64,000 bases of DNA from Algisphaera sp039180025 (lineage in GTDB: Bacteria > Planctomycetota > Phycisphaerae > Phycisphaerales > Phycisphaeraceae), in the NCBI GenBank assembly GCA_039180025.1, contig JBCDDZ010000001.1:1-64000 (forward strand), given 5' to 3'. The position numbers and the translations under genes are program-made. Every line of letters starts with the position of its first letter. The first letter of the stretch is position 1. This document shows positions 54,556 to 63,498 of this stretch, one piece after another. The notes below the pieces were generated by a model. It was not told the DNA's origin and did not search any database. It worked only from the letters and a program-made list of their open reading frames with translations.

Positions 54556-54583
54556 ACAGACCGCGCGGATCGAAATTCTTGTT

Positions 54584-55792
54584 ATGGCAGTTTTTAGTTA
54601 TATCGCGGTCGAGGGCTCGGGCACGGTGGCGGCCGACTCGTTGCGTGGCGCCCGCGACACGCTGAGGCGGCGTGGCCTGACGGTATCTCGGGTCGACGAA
54701 GTCACGGCCGGCGAAGGGCGGACACGGGCGGGCCGATGGGGTGCCGGCCGTTGGGGGGCCGGCGGGCGGTTCGACCTTAAGGAAGTCGCCCGGGAACTGG
54801 CGACGCTCCTGGGGGTGGGGGTGCCGGTGGTCGAAGCGATCGAGGCCTTGTCGCGCTCACGGCGGGGCAAAGCTCGGGCGATACTCGATACGCTGTCGGA
54901 GCGGCTACGGAACGGGGTATCTCTGGCCGACGCGATGCGCGAGCCGGCGGTCGCCACACATTTCGACGAACTCAGTGTACAACTGGTCGAGGTCGGCGAG
55001 CAGGCGGGCACGCTCGAAGAGGTGCTCGATCGGTTAGCCGAGTTCCGCGAACGCCGGGACGAGCTACGCAGCCGGTTGGGTACGGCGATGTTATACCCCG
55101 GGTTTGTCACCGTGGTCGCAGCGGGGACCAGCGTGTTTCTGATGACCGCGGTCGTGCCGAAGGTGCTCGAGCCTCTGCGGGCCCAGGGCCGCGACCTGCC
55201 GGCGATCACCAAAGTCGTGCAATCGGCCAGCGAGGCGTTGGTCGACTACGGCCTGGTCCTGGGGTTAGGCGCGGCGTTGCTGTGTTTGGCGGGTTTCTGG
55301 GCTCTGCGGGACGAGCGGGGCAAGGAGTGGTGGCACCGCATGCAACTGAAGCTGCCGCTGGTGGGACCGGTGCTGCGCAAGCAGGCAATGACGCAGATGG
55401 CGGTGGCGATCTCGACCCTGCAGCGCAGCGGGATCGACTTCAGCCGGGCCTGCGCGTTGACCGCACGCAGCACGCCGCAGCGGGTCATCCGCCGTGCGCT
55501 GCAAGACGCACGGGACGCGGTGGTCAACGGCAGCGATGTGGCCTCGGCGCTTGAGGCCACCGGCCAGTTCCCGCCGGTGGTGGTACAGGCCTTTGCGGTC
55601 GGGCAGCAGTCGGGGCAGCTGGAAAAGACCCTGGATCGGGTCGCGAAAACTTACGAGGCGGACGTCCAGCGATCGACGCAGCGCCTCACGTCCATGCTCG
55701 AGCCGGTGCTGATTGTGCTGATCGCCTTTTTAGTAGGCGCGATTGCTCTGGCGACGATGTTGCCGATTTTGGAGGCCAGCGATGTGTTTTGA
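54584..55792 (+). CDS. gspF: type II secretion inner-membrane platform protein
   Basis: The 402-residue protein has a cytoplasmic head (FSYIAVEGSGTVAADSLRGA) and two GspF domains. The first has FDLKEVARELATLLGVGVPV and LVEVGEQAGTLEEVLDRLAE, the second RSGIDFSRACALTARSTPQR and VGQQSGQLEKTLDRVAKTYE. Three transmembrane segments lie near 180, 225 and 380. It begins 28 bp after gspE. Confidence 0.95.
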   Translation: MAVFSYIAVEGSGTVAADSLRGARDTLRRRGLTVSRVDEVTAGEGRTRAGRWGAGRWGAGGRFDLKEVARELATLLGVGVPVVEAIEALSRSRRGKARAILDTLSERLRNGVSLADAMREPAVATHFDELSVQLVEVGEQAGTLEEVLDRLAEFRERRDELRSRLGTAMLYPGFVTVVAAGTSVFLMTAVVPKVLEPLRAQGRDLPAITKVVQSASEALVDYGLVLGLGAALLCLAGFWALRDERGKEWWHRMQLKLPLVGPVLRKQAMTQMAVAISTLQRSGIDFSRACALTARSTPQRVIRRALQDARDAVVNGSDVASALEATGQFPPVVVQAFAVGQQSGQLEKTLDRVAKTYEADVQRSTQRLTSMLEPVLIVLIAFLVGAIALATMLPILEASDVF

Positions 55793-56210
55793 TTTCGGGT
55801 CGATGTCGATCAACCGTACGCGCCGCCGCGGGGCGGGTTTCACGTTCATCGAGATTATGGTGGTGGTGGTCATCATCGGTCTGCTGGCCGGCGCGGTCGC
55901 CCTGAAAGTGAGCGGCAACGTCGCCCAGGCCCGGCAGAACCGCGCCAAGAGCGACATCGCCACGATCGTCACGGCGGTCGAAACGTATCGCCTCAACCAC
56001 GCCCGGCTGCCGACCAACGCCCAGGGCTTGTCGGTCGTAAGCATCGAGAGCAACACCGACCCGTGGGGCCGGGGTTATCAGTACAACATCCCGGGCCCCG
56101 ACGGCAACGACTTCGAAGTCGTCAGTTACGGGGCCGACGGCCGACCCGGAGGCGAAGACGAAGACGCGGACATCGTGAGCTGGGCGCTCGACACCGGGGC
56201 CCGGCCGTGA
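55782..56210 (+). CDS. gspG: major pseudopilin
   Basis: A GGAGG lies 6 bp before the ATG at 55782, which overlaps the gspF stop, giving 142 residues. GAGFTFIEIMVVVVIIGLLA is the prepilin peptidase site with Glu+5. QNRAKSDIATIVTAVETYRL then LPTNAQGLS and NTDPWGRGYQYNIPGPDGND are GspG hallmarks, ending in the Asp-rich Ca site EDEDADIVSW. Confidence 0.95.
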   Translation: MCFDFGSMSINRTRRRGAGFTFIEIMVVVVIIGLLAGAVALKVSGNVAQARQNRAKSDIATIVTAVETYRLNHARLPTNAQGLSVVSIESNTDPWGRGYQYNIPGPDGNDFEVVSYGADGRPGGEDEDADIVSWALDTGARP

Positions 56211-56794
56211 CCCGAACCACGCCGCCCAACCAAGACACGCGGCTGAGCAGGGGCGGCCGCAGCGGGGCTACGCCCCACACGTCGAATGGCTTTGTACTCA
56301 TGGAGATATTGGCGTATGTCGCGCTGCTGGGCCTGTTGGCGACGGGCGTAGCGGTTTCGTCGCGTATGGTCCACGACGGCCGAAGCGTCGCGGCGGTTGA
56401 ATCCAGGCTCGCTTGGCTGGACGCGGCGGCCCGCCGGGCGAGTGGGGTGGCTGGCGGTCCGGTCACGATGAGCTTCGACCTGACCCATCAGGAAGTGGCG
56501 TTGCAGATCGCCGGGCGGACGCCCGACCGTGCGAGCTACCGGTTCGATTGGCCCGGTACGCTGAGGCTCCAACAAGCCTGGGTGGGCGGCGAAAACGTGG
56601 TGTTGGGCGACGCCGTGGTACGGTTCGGCGGCCGCGGACAAAGCGACACCTACGGGCTGGAGTTCTACGATCAACGCCGGGGCGAAGCGCGGTGGCTGTT
56701 GGTGGCCGGCGGCAGCGGACAGATGAGTGCACTCCGAAACCGCTCGGCGATGAAAGGAGTGTTCGATGCGTTGTCGCGGCGTAACCTTGATTGA
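56207..56794 (+). CDS. gspH: minor pseudopilin GspH-like
   Basis: A GTG at 56207 overlaps the gspG stop (GTGA) and gives 195 residues. A long leader precedes NGFVLMEILAYVALLGLLAT, a pseudopilin N-terminus with Glu+5. The globular part is beta-rich. Assignment as GspH rests on position and size. Confidence 0.8.
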   Translation: MTRTTPPNQDTRLSRGGRSGATPHTSNGFVLMEILAYVALLGLLATGVAVSSRMVHDGRSVAAVESRLAWLDAAARRASGVAGGPVTMSFDLTHQEVALQIAGRTPDRASYRFDWPGTLRLQQAWVGGENVVLGDAVVRFGGRGQSDTYGLEFYDQRRGEARWLLVAGGSGQMSALRNRSAMKGVFDALSRRNLD

Positions 56795-57266
56795 GGTGCT
56801 CGCGGCCTTGGCGGTGATGGGCGGCCTGCTGACGGCGGCGGTGCTGGTCCGGGGGCGGCTGGACCATCGGTCTCACACGGCGTTGCGCATCCAGGCGGCG
56901 GCCGACGCGGCGGATCGGATGGTCGCCGACTGGTATGCCCAAGACCCGACCCGTTGGCGACGGGGTGTCCCGCGTCACGGCCGAGGCGTGCTCGTGGGTG
57001 CCGGCGAGATCGGCTTGGCTTGGCAAACCCAGACGCGTCCCTTGCGGGACTATGCCCCCCCGGCGGGTCGGCTGGACGGGCGCACGGTCCAAACAAGCGG
57101 CTCGGCGGGTCCGCCACAGCCGAACCGCGTTGAACCCGCCGCTCGGCTGGACGTGGTGACCCTTCGGGTTCGGGATACTCAGCGTGACGGCGACGCAGCG
57201 GTGCTGTTCGATCTCGAATTGGTCTTACCCACGCCGCTGCCGCCGCGAAGCGGGGGAACCCCATGA
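56766..57266 (+). CDS. gspI: minor pseudopilin GspI-like
   Basis: The 166-residue protein begins MRCRGVTLIEVLAALAVMGG with a very short leader and Glu+5. It overlaps the end of gspH by 29 bp. Order and size identify it as GspI. Confidence 0.85.
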   Translation: MRCRGVTLIEVLAALAVMGGLLTAAVLVRGRLDHRSHTALRIQAAADAADRMVADWYAQDPTRWRRGVPRHGRGVLVGAGEIGLAWQTQTRPLRDYAPPAGRLDGRTVQTSGSAGPPQPNRVEPAARLDVVTLRVRDTQRDGDAAVLFDLELVLPTPLPPRSGGTP

Positions 57267-57937
57267 ACCGGCCACGCCAAGCCATGTCGTGTCGAGGTCT
57301 GTCCTTGGTCGAGTTACTGGTGGCCACGGCCTTAGCGGCCCTGCTGCTGATGGGGTTGATGCGGGTGACCGCAGCGACGGCGGTGTCGGTCCATGCCGAC
57401 ACGCCCGGCGCACGACACGGCGAGGCGTTGCGTCGTGCGGCCGACATGATCGAGAGCGACCTCCAACGGGCCCGATACCAGCGTCTGGGGGCCGACCACC
57501 GCGAACTCGCGTTGGTGGGATACCTCGCGCATCCGCCGCGAGACGGCGACCCGGGGGCGGCATGGAGCGGACTGGGCCTGCGGCCGGCGGTGGTGGTCTA
57601 TTGGACCCAGGACCTCGGCGGCCGACTCGGCCTGTTCCGCGGCCAACGCGAGTTGCTCGCCGACGGAACGTCTCGGGCCGTGTCGCATACGTTGCTGCTG
57701 GTCGGCGTCGAGACGTGGCGGGTGAGCCTCGACGCTTACCCCTCGGCGGAGTCGGCGATGGATCGGCCCGGCCCGTCGGAAACCGGAGCTACGGGCGATC
57801 GGTCCGACCCCCTGCTCGCGCTGGCGGGGCGGGCGCGCGAACTCAAGCCGTTGGCACGAGTGCGGATCGCTATGACGGCAGAAGCCGGCGGAGCGGTGGT
57901 CGATCGACGGGTCGTGCGGGGGGGCGGCGACCGATGA
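57263..57937 (+). CDS. gspJ: minor pseudopilin GspJ-like
   Basis: The 224-residue protein has RGLSLVELLVATALAALLLM with Glu+5 and a 4-bp overlap with gspI. The body includes RRAADMIESDLQRARYQRLG, usual after the helix in GspJ. Confidence 0.87.
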   Translation: MNRPRQAMSCRGLSLVELLVATALAALLLMGLMRVTAATAVSVHADTPGARHGEALRRAADMIESDLQRARYQRLGADHRELALVGYLAHPPRDGDPGAAWSGLGLRPAVVVYWTQDLGGRLGLFRGQRELLADGTSRAVSHTLLLVGVETWRVSLDAYPSAESAMDRPGPSETGATGDRSDPLLALAGRARELKPLARVRIAMTAEAGGAVVDRRVVRGGGDR

Positions 57938-59070
57938 ACACCCATAAGCCATCAGGCCGTGGCTTCGCGTTGCTGATCGTGATGATCGTACTGGCGGTCT
58001 TGGCGTCGGTTTTGACCGCCGCGGTGCGATCGACCTCACGCGACCGGATAGCGGTGACGCGGCAGGTCGAAACGTTGCAGACCAAGTGGGCCCGACTCAG
58101 CGCGGGGCAGACGCTGGCGCCGCTGGCACCGGCGATGTTGGATCCCACGCCGTATCGCCCGGCCGAGGACCGGGACGCAGCCTTGCCGCCACGCTTGCCG
58201 GCCGAAGCGCGGCTACGCCTGCCGCTGCGTACCGTCCGGCTCGACTTGGTGGCGATGGACGAGCAGGCCAAGCTGAACCTCAACACGCTGGACCCGCAGG
58301 CGATGAGGAACCCCCGGAGCCTTGGCGGGCTGGCGTCGCTCGTGCCGACGGGTTCGCCGGCTCGCGCGGCGTTGCGGCTGCTACCTTTTCCTGAAGCCTT
58401 GGCGGGCCCGCCCACACCGGCGAGTCCCCGGGATGCTCGGGTTGCAACGGGCACCACGGAGAGCGGGCCGGATGACGCCGACACCGGCCCAAAGCCGGAA
58501 AACGCCGGCCCCCAAGACACCGCCGAGCCGCGAGACCCGGGCGACGTGCAAGACCTACCAGAACCACCTGCCGCGTTGTTTCGGCGCTACGGGTCGTACG
58601 GGCAGGTCTTCGCACGCACGGACGCCCGGTCGCTCGTCGGTTCGGAGCCGGGCCGAGGGTGGGTGTCCTCGCTGACTGTTTACGGCGACGGGCGGCTGAA
58701 TCTGCGTAGCGTCTCGCCCAAGGTGGTGTATGCGGCGGCGCTGCCGCGGTTCGGGGAGGAAGAAGCGCGTCGTCTGGCTGCGCGGGTGCGGCGGGGCGAT
58801 GTAAGCTCGCCCAGACCTCGGGACCAGTCCCGCGTCAGGCCGGAGCGGCAGGAGGGCGGCGAGAGCTCGGACGACCGGCCGCCCGAGTCAATCGCTACGC
58901 TGTTTACTGAACGCTCGGCCTGCCACACCTTGTGGGTCTTAGCGTCGCCGCGTCCGGGTGGCGGCATCGCCGGCGGTAGCGGAACACGCGTCTTCGCCGC
59001 GGGGTTGGAGCAGACATCGATGTGGCTGGTCGATGGGCCGGGCCCGTTACGGAGTGTCGCGCAATGGTGA
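57934..59070 (+). CDS. gspK: minor pseudopilin GspK
   Basis: The ATG at 57934 overlaps gspJ by 4 bp and gives 378 residues, the large size typical of the tip pseudopilin. RGFALLIVMIVLAVLASVLT lacks Glu+5, as GspK does. AMDEQAKLNLNTLDP and YGDGRLNLRSVSPKVVYAA are the SAM-like domain motifs. A Pro/Asp-rich linker (about 165-215) lies inside. Confidence 0.9.
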   Translation: MNTHKPSGRGFALLIVMIVLAVLASVLTAAVRSTSRDRIAVTRQVETLQTKWARLSAGQTLAPLAPAMLDPTPYRPAEDRDAALPPRLPAEARLRLPLRTVRLDLVAMDEQAKLNLNTLDPQAMRNPRSLGGLASLVPTGSPARAALRLLPFPEALAGPPTPASPRDARVATGTTESGPDDADTGPKPENAGPQDTAEPRDPGDVQDLPEPPAALFRRYGSYGQVFARTDARSLVGSEPGRGWVSSLTVYGDGRLNLRSVSPKVVYAAALPRFGEEEARRLAARVRRGDVSSPRPRDQSRVRPERQEGGESSDDRPPESIATLFTERSACHTLWVLASPRPGGGIAGGSGTRVFAAGLEQTSMWLVDGPGPLRSVAQW

Positions 59071-59663
59071 GCTCCCATCCGCCTCCTACCGCCAAGGCCC
59101 GCCACCGCGTGGTGAGTCACGTACTCGGCGGGGTATCCGTCGGGCTGACGATCGGTGTAGCGGCTTGGCTTTTGCCGTTGGCCTCGTCCCCGGTTCCCGC
59201 GGAAGGCATCGGCTCGGAAACCGCGGCGCCCGCCGAAGCCGACGAAACCGATCGTGAGTTGGCGTGGTCGTACCGGCGGCTGCGGGGGCCGTTGTCTTAT
59301 CCCGAACCCGAGGCGGAGCCCGCAGACGATCCGCCCGAGGCCGTCGTCGAAACGCCACCGATCGAAACCGCGGCACCCTGGCCCGCGGTGACCTTGATCG
59401 GGATCTCCCAACGGTCCTCGGGCAAGGTGCTGGGTTTTTTCCGCGGGCAAGACGGCAGCGTCGAGGTGCTGGGCGAAGGCGAAAGCATCGACGGCGTGCT
59501 TATCCGGCGTCTCGAAGCGGACCACGCCGTCGTGGAATTCGGCGACGAGTCCAGGCAGGTTCCCATCAAGCCCGCGCCGGTCGGCATGACGGCCGACACC
59601 TTCCCACCGATCCGCGCCGCCCGGTGCGGGGTTTCACGCAACGGAGGCCCCGCCCATGTCTGA
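59064..59663 (+). CDS. GspC-like inner-membrane connector without PDZ domain
   Basis: The ATG at 59064 overlaps gspK by 7 bp, giving 199 residues. One transmembrane helix (about 32-52) is followed by an acidic Pro-rich linker and a small beta domain (VTLIGISQRSSGKVLGFFRG; DESRQVPIKP) like the HR domain of GspC, which binds the secretin. The protein ends before any PDZ domain. The name is inferred from position and topology. Confidence 0.7.
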   Translation: MVSSHPPPTAKARHRVVSHVLGGVSVGLTIGVAAWLLPLASSPVPAEGIGSETAAPAEADETDRELAWSYRRLRGPLSYPEPEAEPADDPPEAVVETPPIETAAPWPAVTLIGISQRSSGKVLGFFRGQDGSVEVLGEGESIDGVLIRRLEADHAVVEFGDESRQVPIKPAPVGMTADTFPPIRAARCGVSRNGGPAHV

Positions 59664-61170
59664 ACGCTGGCTGCTTCGGGTCACCGCGTCACACGACGAA
59701 TCCTCGGCCGGGCCGCGTTGGTCCGCTTCGTTGTGGGACACCGCGACGCCGCAGTGGCGCGAACACATGCTGCCGCCGACCGCGGACGAAGCGGGGCTTT
59801 CGCCGTGGGCCGCCGCGGTCCGTGCCGCCGTGGCGGACGGCGCGGGCGTCGTGGTGGGGCCGACGCACGAGTTATGCTTGGCCGCCACGGTCGAGACCGC
59901 GGGCCTGCCCAAGCGTGGCCGACGCGACCTCTTGCGGTACCGGATGGAAGACCGCTTGCCCGTGCCCGCCGAAGCGTTGGCCATGGATTTTGTCTGCACG
60001 TCTGCCGAATCGGCCACGCTAGGCGTTGCGATCGAGTACGGGGTGCTCGACGACCTGTTTGTCGCGCTGCGTGACGCCGGGGTGACCGTGCTCGCCGTGA
60101 CGCCGATCGCGTTGCTGATCGCTCAAGCCCTGCAGAAATTATGGGGGGATACCCCGCCGGACGTGCTGTGTACGCCCGCAGAAAACGCCGACGGCTGTGC
60201 CGGCGTAGATTGGCTGACCCTTGACACCGACGGCTTACCGATAGGCTGGATCACGACCGAGGCGGTGCCCGCGGCGCGTCCGGGCAACCCCCCCGCCGGT
60301 GTCTCGGGAACCGAAACCTTGCCGGCACGCGGGGCGATGCTGCTCGAGCGTCTAGGACAAGAGCGTGACCGACCGCTTCGGTTGCTGATCCTCGGCGAGG
60401 CGACACGGCTCAACGCTCCGGGAGCTCACCGCGTCGATCGGCCGCCCGAAAACCCTCGCGATATGGTGAGTCAGGCGATGCAGCGGATCGGCCGAAGCAA
60501 AGGGTTCGGGGGGCCGGGCGGTGCCGGGGGGACCGAGTCGGCAATCCTCGATCTGGCTCGAGGAGGCTGGGGCCCGCGCGGAGCGTCCGGCGGCGTGAAA
60601 GACGCGCCCGCCTGGTTGCGGCCGTGGGGCTACGGCTTAGCCGCCGTGCTTCTGCTTGTCACTGTGGGCCTGCTGCTACGAGCCGGTCGCTACGACGCCG
60701 CGGCGGCCGAGGCGCACGCGCGACAGGAAGCCGCCTACCTGGCGGTTGCCGGACAGGCGGGGCCCGTTCCGACCTCGGTGGTGCGTCGGCTCGAAGCGAT
60801 CCGCGACGAAAAACAACAAGCTGCGGCGAGCGCTGCCGGGCGAGATGCCCAGGGAATCGGCGGGACCACGGGAGCCGGAGAGTCGGTCTCGGCGTATGAC
60901 CGGCTGCGGCTGACCATGCGGTCGCTGCCGGACGACCCGCCGTTTACTCTGGACCGCCTGCGGTTCGGGCCGGACCATGTTTTCCTAGAAGGCCAAGTGC
61001 TCAATTACCAGGACGCGGACGAGCTTGCGGTGCATCTGACCAGAGGTTCGCCGGACCTGAGCTACACCGCGGTGCGTTCGGGCCGGAGCGACCGGCAGCA
61101 AGTCTGGGTGGAATGGGAAGGGCGTCCGCGGGCCGAAACCGGCGGACCGGTGGGGGGGGGTGGGCGATGA
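59656..61170 (+). CDS. gspL: type II secretion assembly protein GspL-like
   Basis: The 504-residue protein has an actin-like cytoplasmic domain (1-250; LLRYRMEDRLPVPAEALAMD is typical), a transmembrane helix (about 320-340) and a C-terminal ferredoxin-like domain with VFLEGQVLNYQDADELAVHL. It would anchor GspE to the membrane. It overlaps its neighbours by 8 and 4 bp. Confidence 0.85.
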   Translation: MSERWLLRVTASHDESSAGPRWSASLWDTATPQWREHMLPPTADEAGLSPWAAAVRAAVADGAGVVVGPTHELCLAATVETAGLPKRGRRDLLRYRMEDRLPVPAEALAMDFVCTSAESATLGVAIEYGVLDDLFVALRDAGVTVLAVTPIALLIAQALQKLWGDTPPDVLCTPAENADGCAGVDWLTLDTDGLPIGWITTEAVPAARPGNPPAGVSGTETLPARGAMLLERLGQERDRPLRLLILGEATRLNAPGAHRVDRPPENPRDMVSQAMQRIGRSKGFGGPGGAGGTESAILDLARGGWGPRGASGGVKDAPAWLRPWGYGLAAVLLLVTVGLLLRAGRYDAAAAEAHARQEAAYLAVAGQAGPVPTSVVRRLEAIRDEKQQAAASAAGRDAQGIGGTTGAGESVSAYDRLRLTMRSLPDDPPFTLDRLRFGPDHVFLEGQVLNYQDADELAVHLTRGSPDLSYTAVRSGRSDRQQVWVEWEGRPRAETGGPVGGGGR

Positions 61171-61646
61171 CCCGCAGCGTCAACCAGTCGTGGTGGTGGG
61201 GTCTGCCGGTGCTCACCGGGGTGCTGCTGGCGTGGTCAATCGGCCACCTCGCAGATCGCGGCGCGGACGCCGTCGCGGCCGAAACGGAAGCTCGGGCCGC
61301 GGAGGCGATCGCCGCGACGATCCTGGAACTCGACCGAAACCCGGGCACGCCCGCCGAAGACCGGGATATCGCGCGGTTGGAGCGGCGGCTCGCGGGGCGG
61401 GTTCAGCGTGTCGCCGAGTCGGCCGGTCTCGACGCCGAGTCTATCCGCTCGATCGAATTGTCGCGTGACGGCACCCTCGGCAGGCTGCGGGTAGACTTTT
61501 CTCGGGTCGGGGTGCCGCGTCTCGCGGCTTTTTTGGAAGGCTGGCGGGTGGCCGAGCCGCGTGTGCGGGTCGATCGACTGGTGCTCGACGCCTCAGAATC
61601 TCGCGACGATGGGCAATGGTCCGTGGAGGTTAATTTTGCGTACTAA
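61167..61646 (+). CDS. gspM: type II secretion protein GspM-like
   Basis: The 159-residue protein starts at ATG 61167, overlapping the gspL stop. One N-terminal transmembrane helix is followed by a helical, then ferredoxin-like domain (GRLRVDFSRVGVPRLAAFLE; RVDRLVLDASESRDDGQWSV), matching GspM, the partner of GspL. Confidence 0.8.
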   Translation: MTRSVNQSWWWGLPVLTGVLLAWSIGHLADRGADAVAAETEARAAEAIAATILELDRNPGTPAEDRDIARLERRLAGRVQRVAESAGLDAESIRSIELSRDGTLGRLRVDFSRVGVPRLAAFLEGWRVAEPRVRVDRLVLDASESRDDGQWSVEVNFAY

Positions 61647-62277
61647 CTTATCTAAGACAACGTGGGCTCTTTTACTGGCTGTGTCCGCGATGGTCGGCCT
61701 GAGCGCAGGCTGCGCATCGGAAGGTGGTGCGGTCTATCGATTCGACGTCAAAACCCCAGAAGCGGGCCGCCCGGCGGAAGCCCAACGGGCTTATGCCAGA
61801 GCGTTGGAACAACTCGCCGAGCAAGATTGGGCCGCGGCCCAGGCCAACCTGGAAACCGCCGTCCGGTTCGACCCCAACCACGGCCGGGCGTTTAACAACC
61901 TCGGCTGGGTCTACTACAAAAACGGCCAATTCTATCGCGCCGCCCGCACGTTTCAGGCCGCGATGCAGGCGTTGCCCGACCACCCCGCGCCCATCAGCAA
62001 CCTCGGCCTGACCATGGCCGCCGCCGGCCGATGGGACGACGCGGTCGAGCTCCAGACGCGCGCCAACGCCCTCAACCCGGACAATCCGAAATATCAAGCC
62101 CGTCTCGCCTTCGCGCGGGTTAAGCGGGGCGACCAACTCGCCACAATCCGTAGCCTGCTCGAGACCGTGATCAGTACCAACAACCAAGACGACTGGGCGA
62201 GCTGGGCCCGCGGCCTCCTCGCTCAATTAGACCACCGCTCGGCCGGCCCCGGAGCCACCGTCGATGAGACTTACTAG
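61636..62277 (+). CDS. TPR lipoprotein, probable secretion-system partner
   Basis: A strong GGAGGT lies 6 bp before a TTG at 61636 that overlaps the gspM stop; this gives 213 residues. The head ends LSAGC, a lipobox. Three TPR-like units follow, including AAQANLETAVRFDPNHGRAF, YRAARTFQAAMQALPDHPAP and DDAVELQTRANALNPDNPKY. It could act as a pilotin-like or scaffold protein for the secretion system. It is the last gene of the operon. Confidence 0.8.
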   Translation: MRTNLSKTTWALLLAVSAMVGLSAGCASEGGAVYRFDVKTPEAGRPAEAQRAYARALEQLAEQDWAAAQANLETAVRFDPNHGRAFNNLGWVYYKNGQFYRAARTFQAAMQALPDHPAPISNLGLTMAAAGRWDDAVELQTRANALNPDNPKYQARLAFARVKRGDQLATIRSLLETVISTNNQDDWASWARGLLAQLDHRSAGPGATVDETY

Positions 62278-62319
62278 AGCCTGTTATGCACTTTCTATAA
62301 CTTCTGCCTATCCTTGCTC

Positions 62320-62537
62320 ATGGCAAGGAAGCCCTACCCCAGCGACGTGAGCGAGGACGAGTGGGCGTTCGTCGCGCCTTACCTCACGCGGATGCGTGAA
62401 GACGCCCCGCAGCGTGAATACCCACTCCGCGAACTCTTCAACGGCCTGCGTGGGATCGTCCGTACCGGCAGCCCGTGACGCTACCTGCCCCACGACTTCC
62501 CGCCGTGGCAAGCGGTTTATCAACTGGTCGAGTTCCT
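62320..62537 (+). pseudogene. IS5-family transposase, N-terminal fragment
   Basis: From ATG 62320 the frame reads MARKPYPSDVSEDEWAFVAP, then LRELFNGLRGIVRTGSP, a TGA stop at 62476, and RYLPHDFPPWQAVYQ. In intact IS5 members a Trp stands at the stop (PWRYLPHDFPPW), so TGG became TGA. Homology stops near 62520 where IS3 sequence begins. The C-terminal end of a matching element lies at 63391. Confidence 0.8.
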
Positions 62538-62673
62538 CGAGCTGGCCCAGTCCCTGTGTTCGTCTGGCGGGGTGAATGAGTCTCTCACAATCATAGAGTA
62601 ATGCCAGGCTGGGGCGGAAGGAGGCCGGAGGCCGACTGGAGCACCCGCCTGGAAGCGGTGTCGACTCGGGTTC

Positions 62674-62870
62674 TTCTCGCTGGGCGAACGCCAACGGCGT
62701 GACGTCGCCCAACGAACGGTGAGGACGCACGTGGTTGTACTTCCAACGCCAGTCCGCCAAGACCACCCGAGCTTCGGTCAGCGTCCACAGCTGCTCGCGG
62801 TTCAAACACTCCTCGCGTAGCCGGGCGTTGAAGCTCTCGATGTACCCGTTCTGCCAGGGGCTCGACGTAG
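62674..62870 (-). pseudogene. IS3-family transposase (rve domain), C-terminal fragment, minus strand
   Basis: The frame reads PWQNGYIESFNARLREECLN and then WRWKYNHVRPHRSLGDVTPL, the end of an IS3-type OrfB with the catalytic Glu (ESFN). The DD part is missing. It abuts a second IS3 fragment of opposite orientation. Confidence 0.8.
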
Positions 62871-62872
62871 CC

Positions 62873-63323
62873 CGGAAGCTGAATCATGACGAGGTGCTGG
62901 AGCGTCTGAGCTGGTTGATGGCCACTCGGAGCGTCCCCGGTCACATCCGTTCAGACAACGGCAGCGAGTTCACGGCCAAGGCGGTCCGCTGTTGGCTGAA
63001 ACAGGTCGAGGTGAAGACGTTGTACATCACCCCCGGTAGTCCCTGGGAGAACGGCTACATCGAAAGTTTCAACGGGAAGCTGGCTGACGAGTTGTTGGAG
63101 CGTGAGGTGTTCGACACGCTGCACGAGGCGAAGGCCTTGATCGAACGCTGGCGCGTGCAGTACAACACGATCAGGCCGCATTCGTCGCTTGACTATCGGC
63201 CACCGGCTCCGGAAGCGTGGCTCGCAGAAGAGCCGGGTTCCGCTCCGCTCCACCCGGCTCTTCTACCCCGGAACACGCCCTTGGGTGAGCATAGAACTTG
63301 GTATCAACCGTGGGGGCAGGTCA
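62873..63323 (+). pseudogene. IS3-family transposase (rve domain), C-terminal fragment, plus strand, with right IS end
   Basis: RKLNHDEVLERLSWLMATRS, HIRSDNGSEFTAKAVRCWL with the second catalytic Asp, and SPWENGYIESFNGKLADELL with the catalytic Glu are the last two thirds of an IS3 OrfB. It ends IRPHSSLDYRPPAPEAW. TGGGGGCAGGTCA at 63311-63323 resembles an IS3 terminal inverted repeat (TGACCTGCCCCCA on the other strand). The first catalytic Asp is absent. Confidence 0.8.
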
Positions 63324-63390
63324 GACACGCCCCAGTATTCTTTCACAAATCGCGCAGCCACCGAAACGATTTATCTAGCGCCGACATTTT

Positions 63391-63498
63391 GGAGTGGGCC
63401 GCACCCGCTACGAGAAGCTCGCCGTCAACTTTATGGCCTTCGTACAACTCGCCATCTTCGTGCTGATGCTCAGGAAGCTGTTTTCAGACCGGGTCTAG
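63391..63498 (+). pseudogene. IS5-family transposase, C-terminal fragment
   Basis: The frame reads GVGRTRYEKLAVNFMAFVQL and ends LRKLFSDRV with TAG at 63496, the typical end of an IS5 DDE transposase. It probably belongs to the element that begins at 62320, split by IS3 material. Confidence 0.65.
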
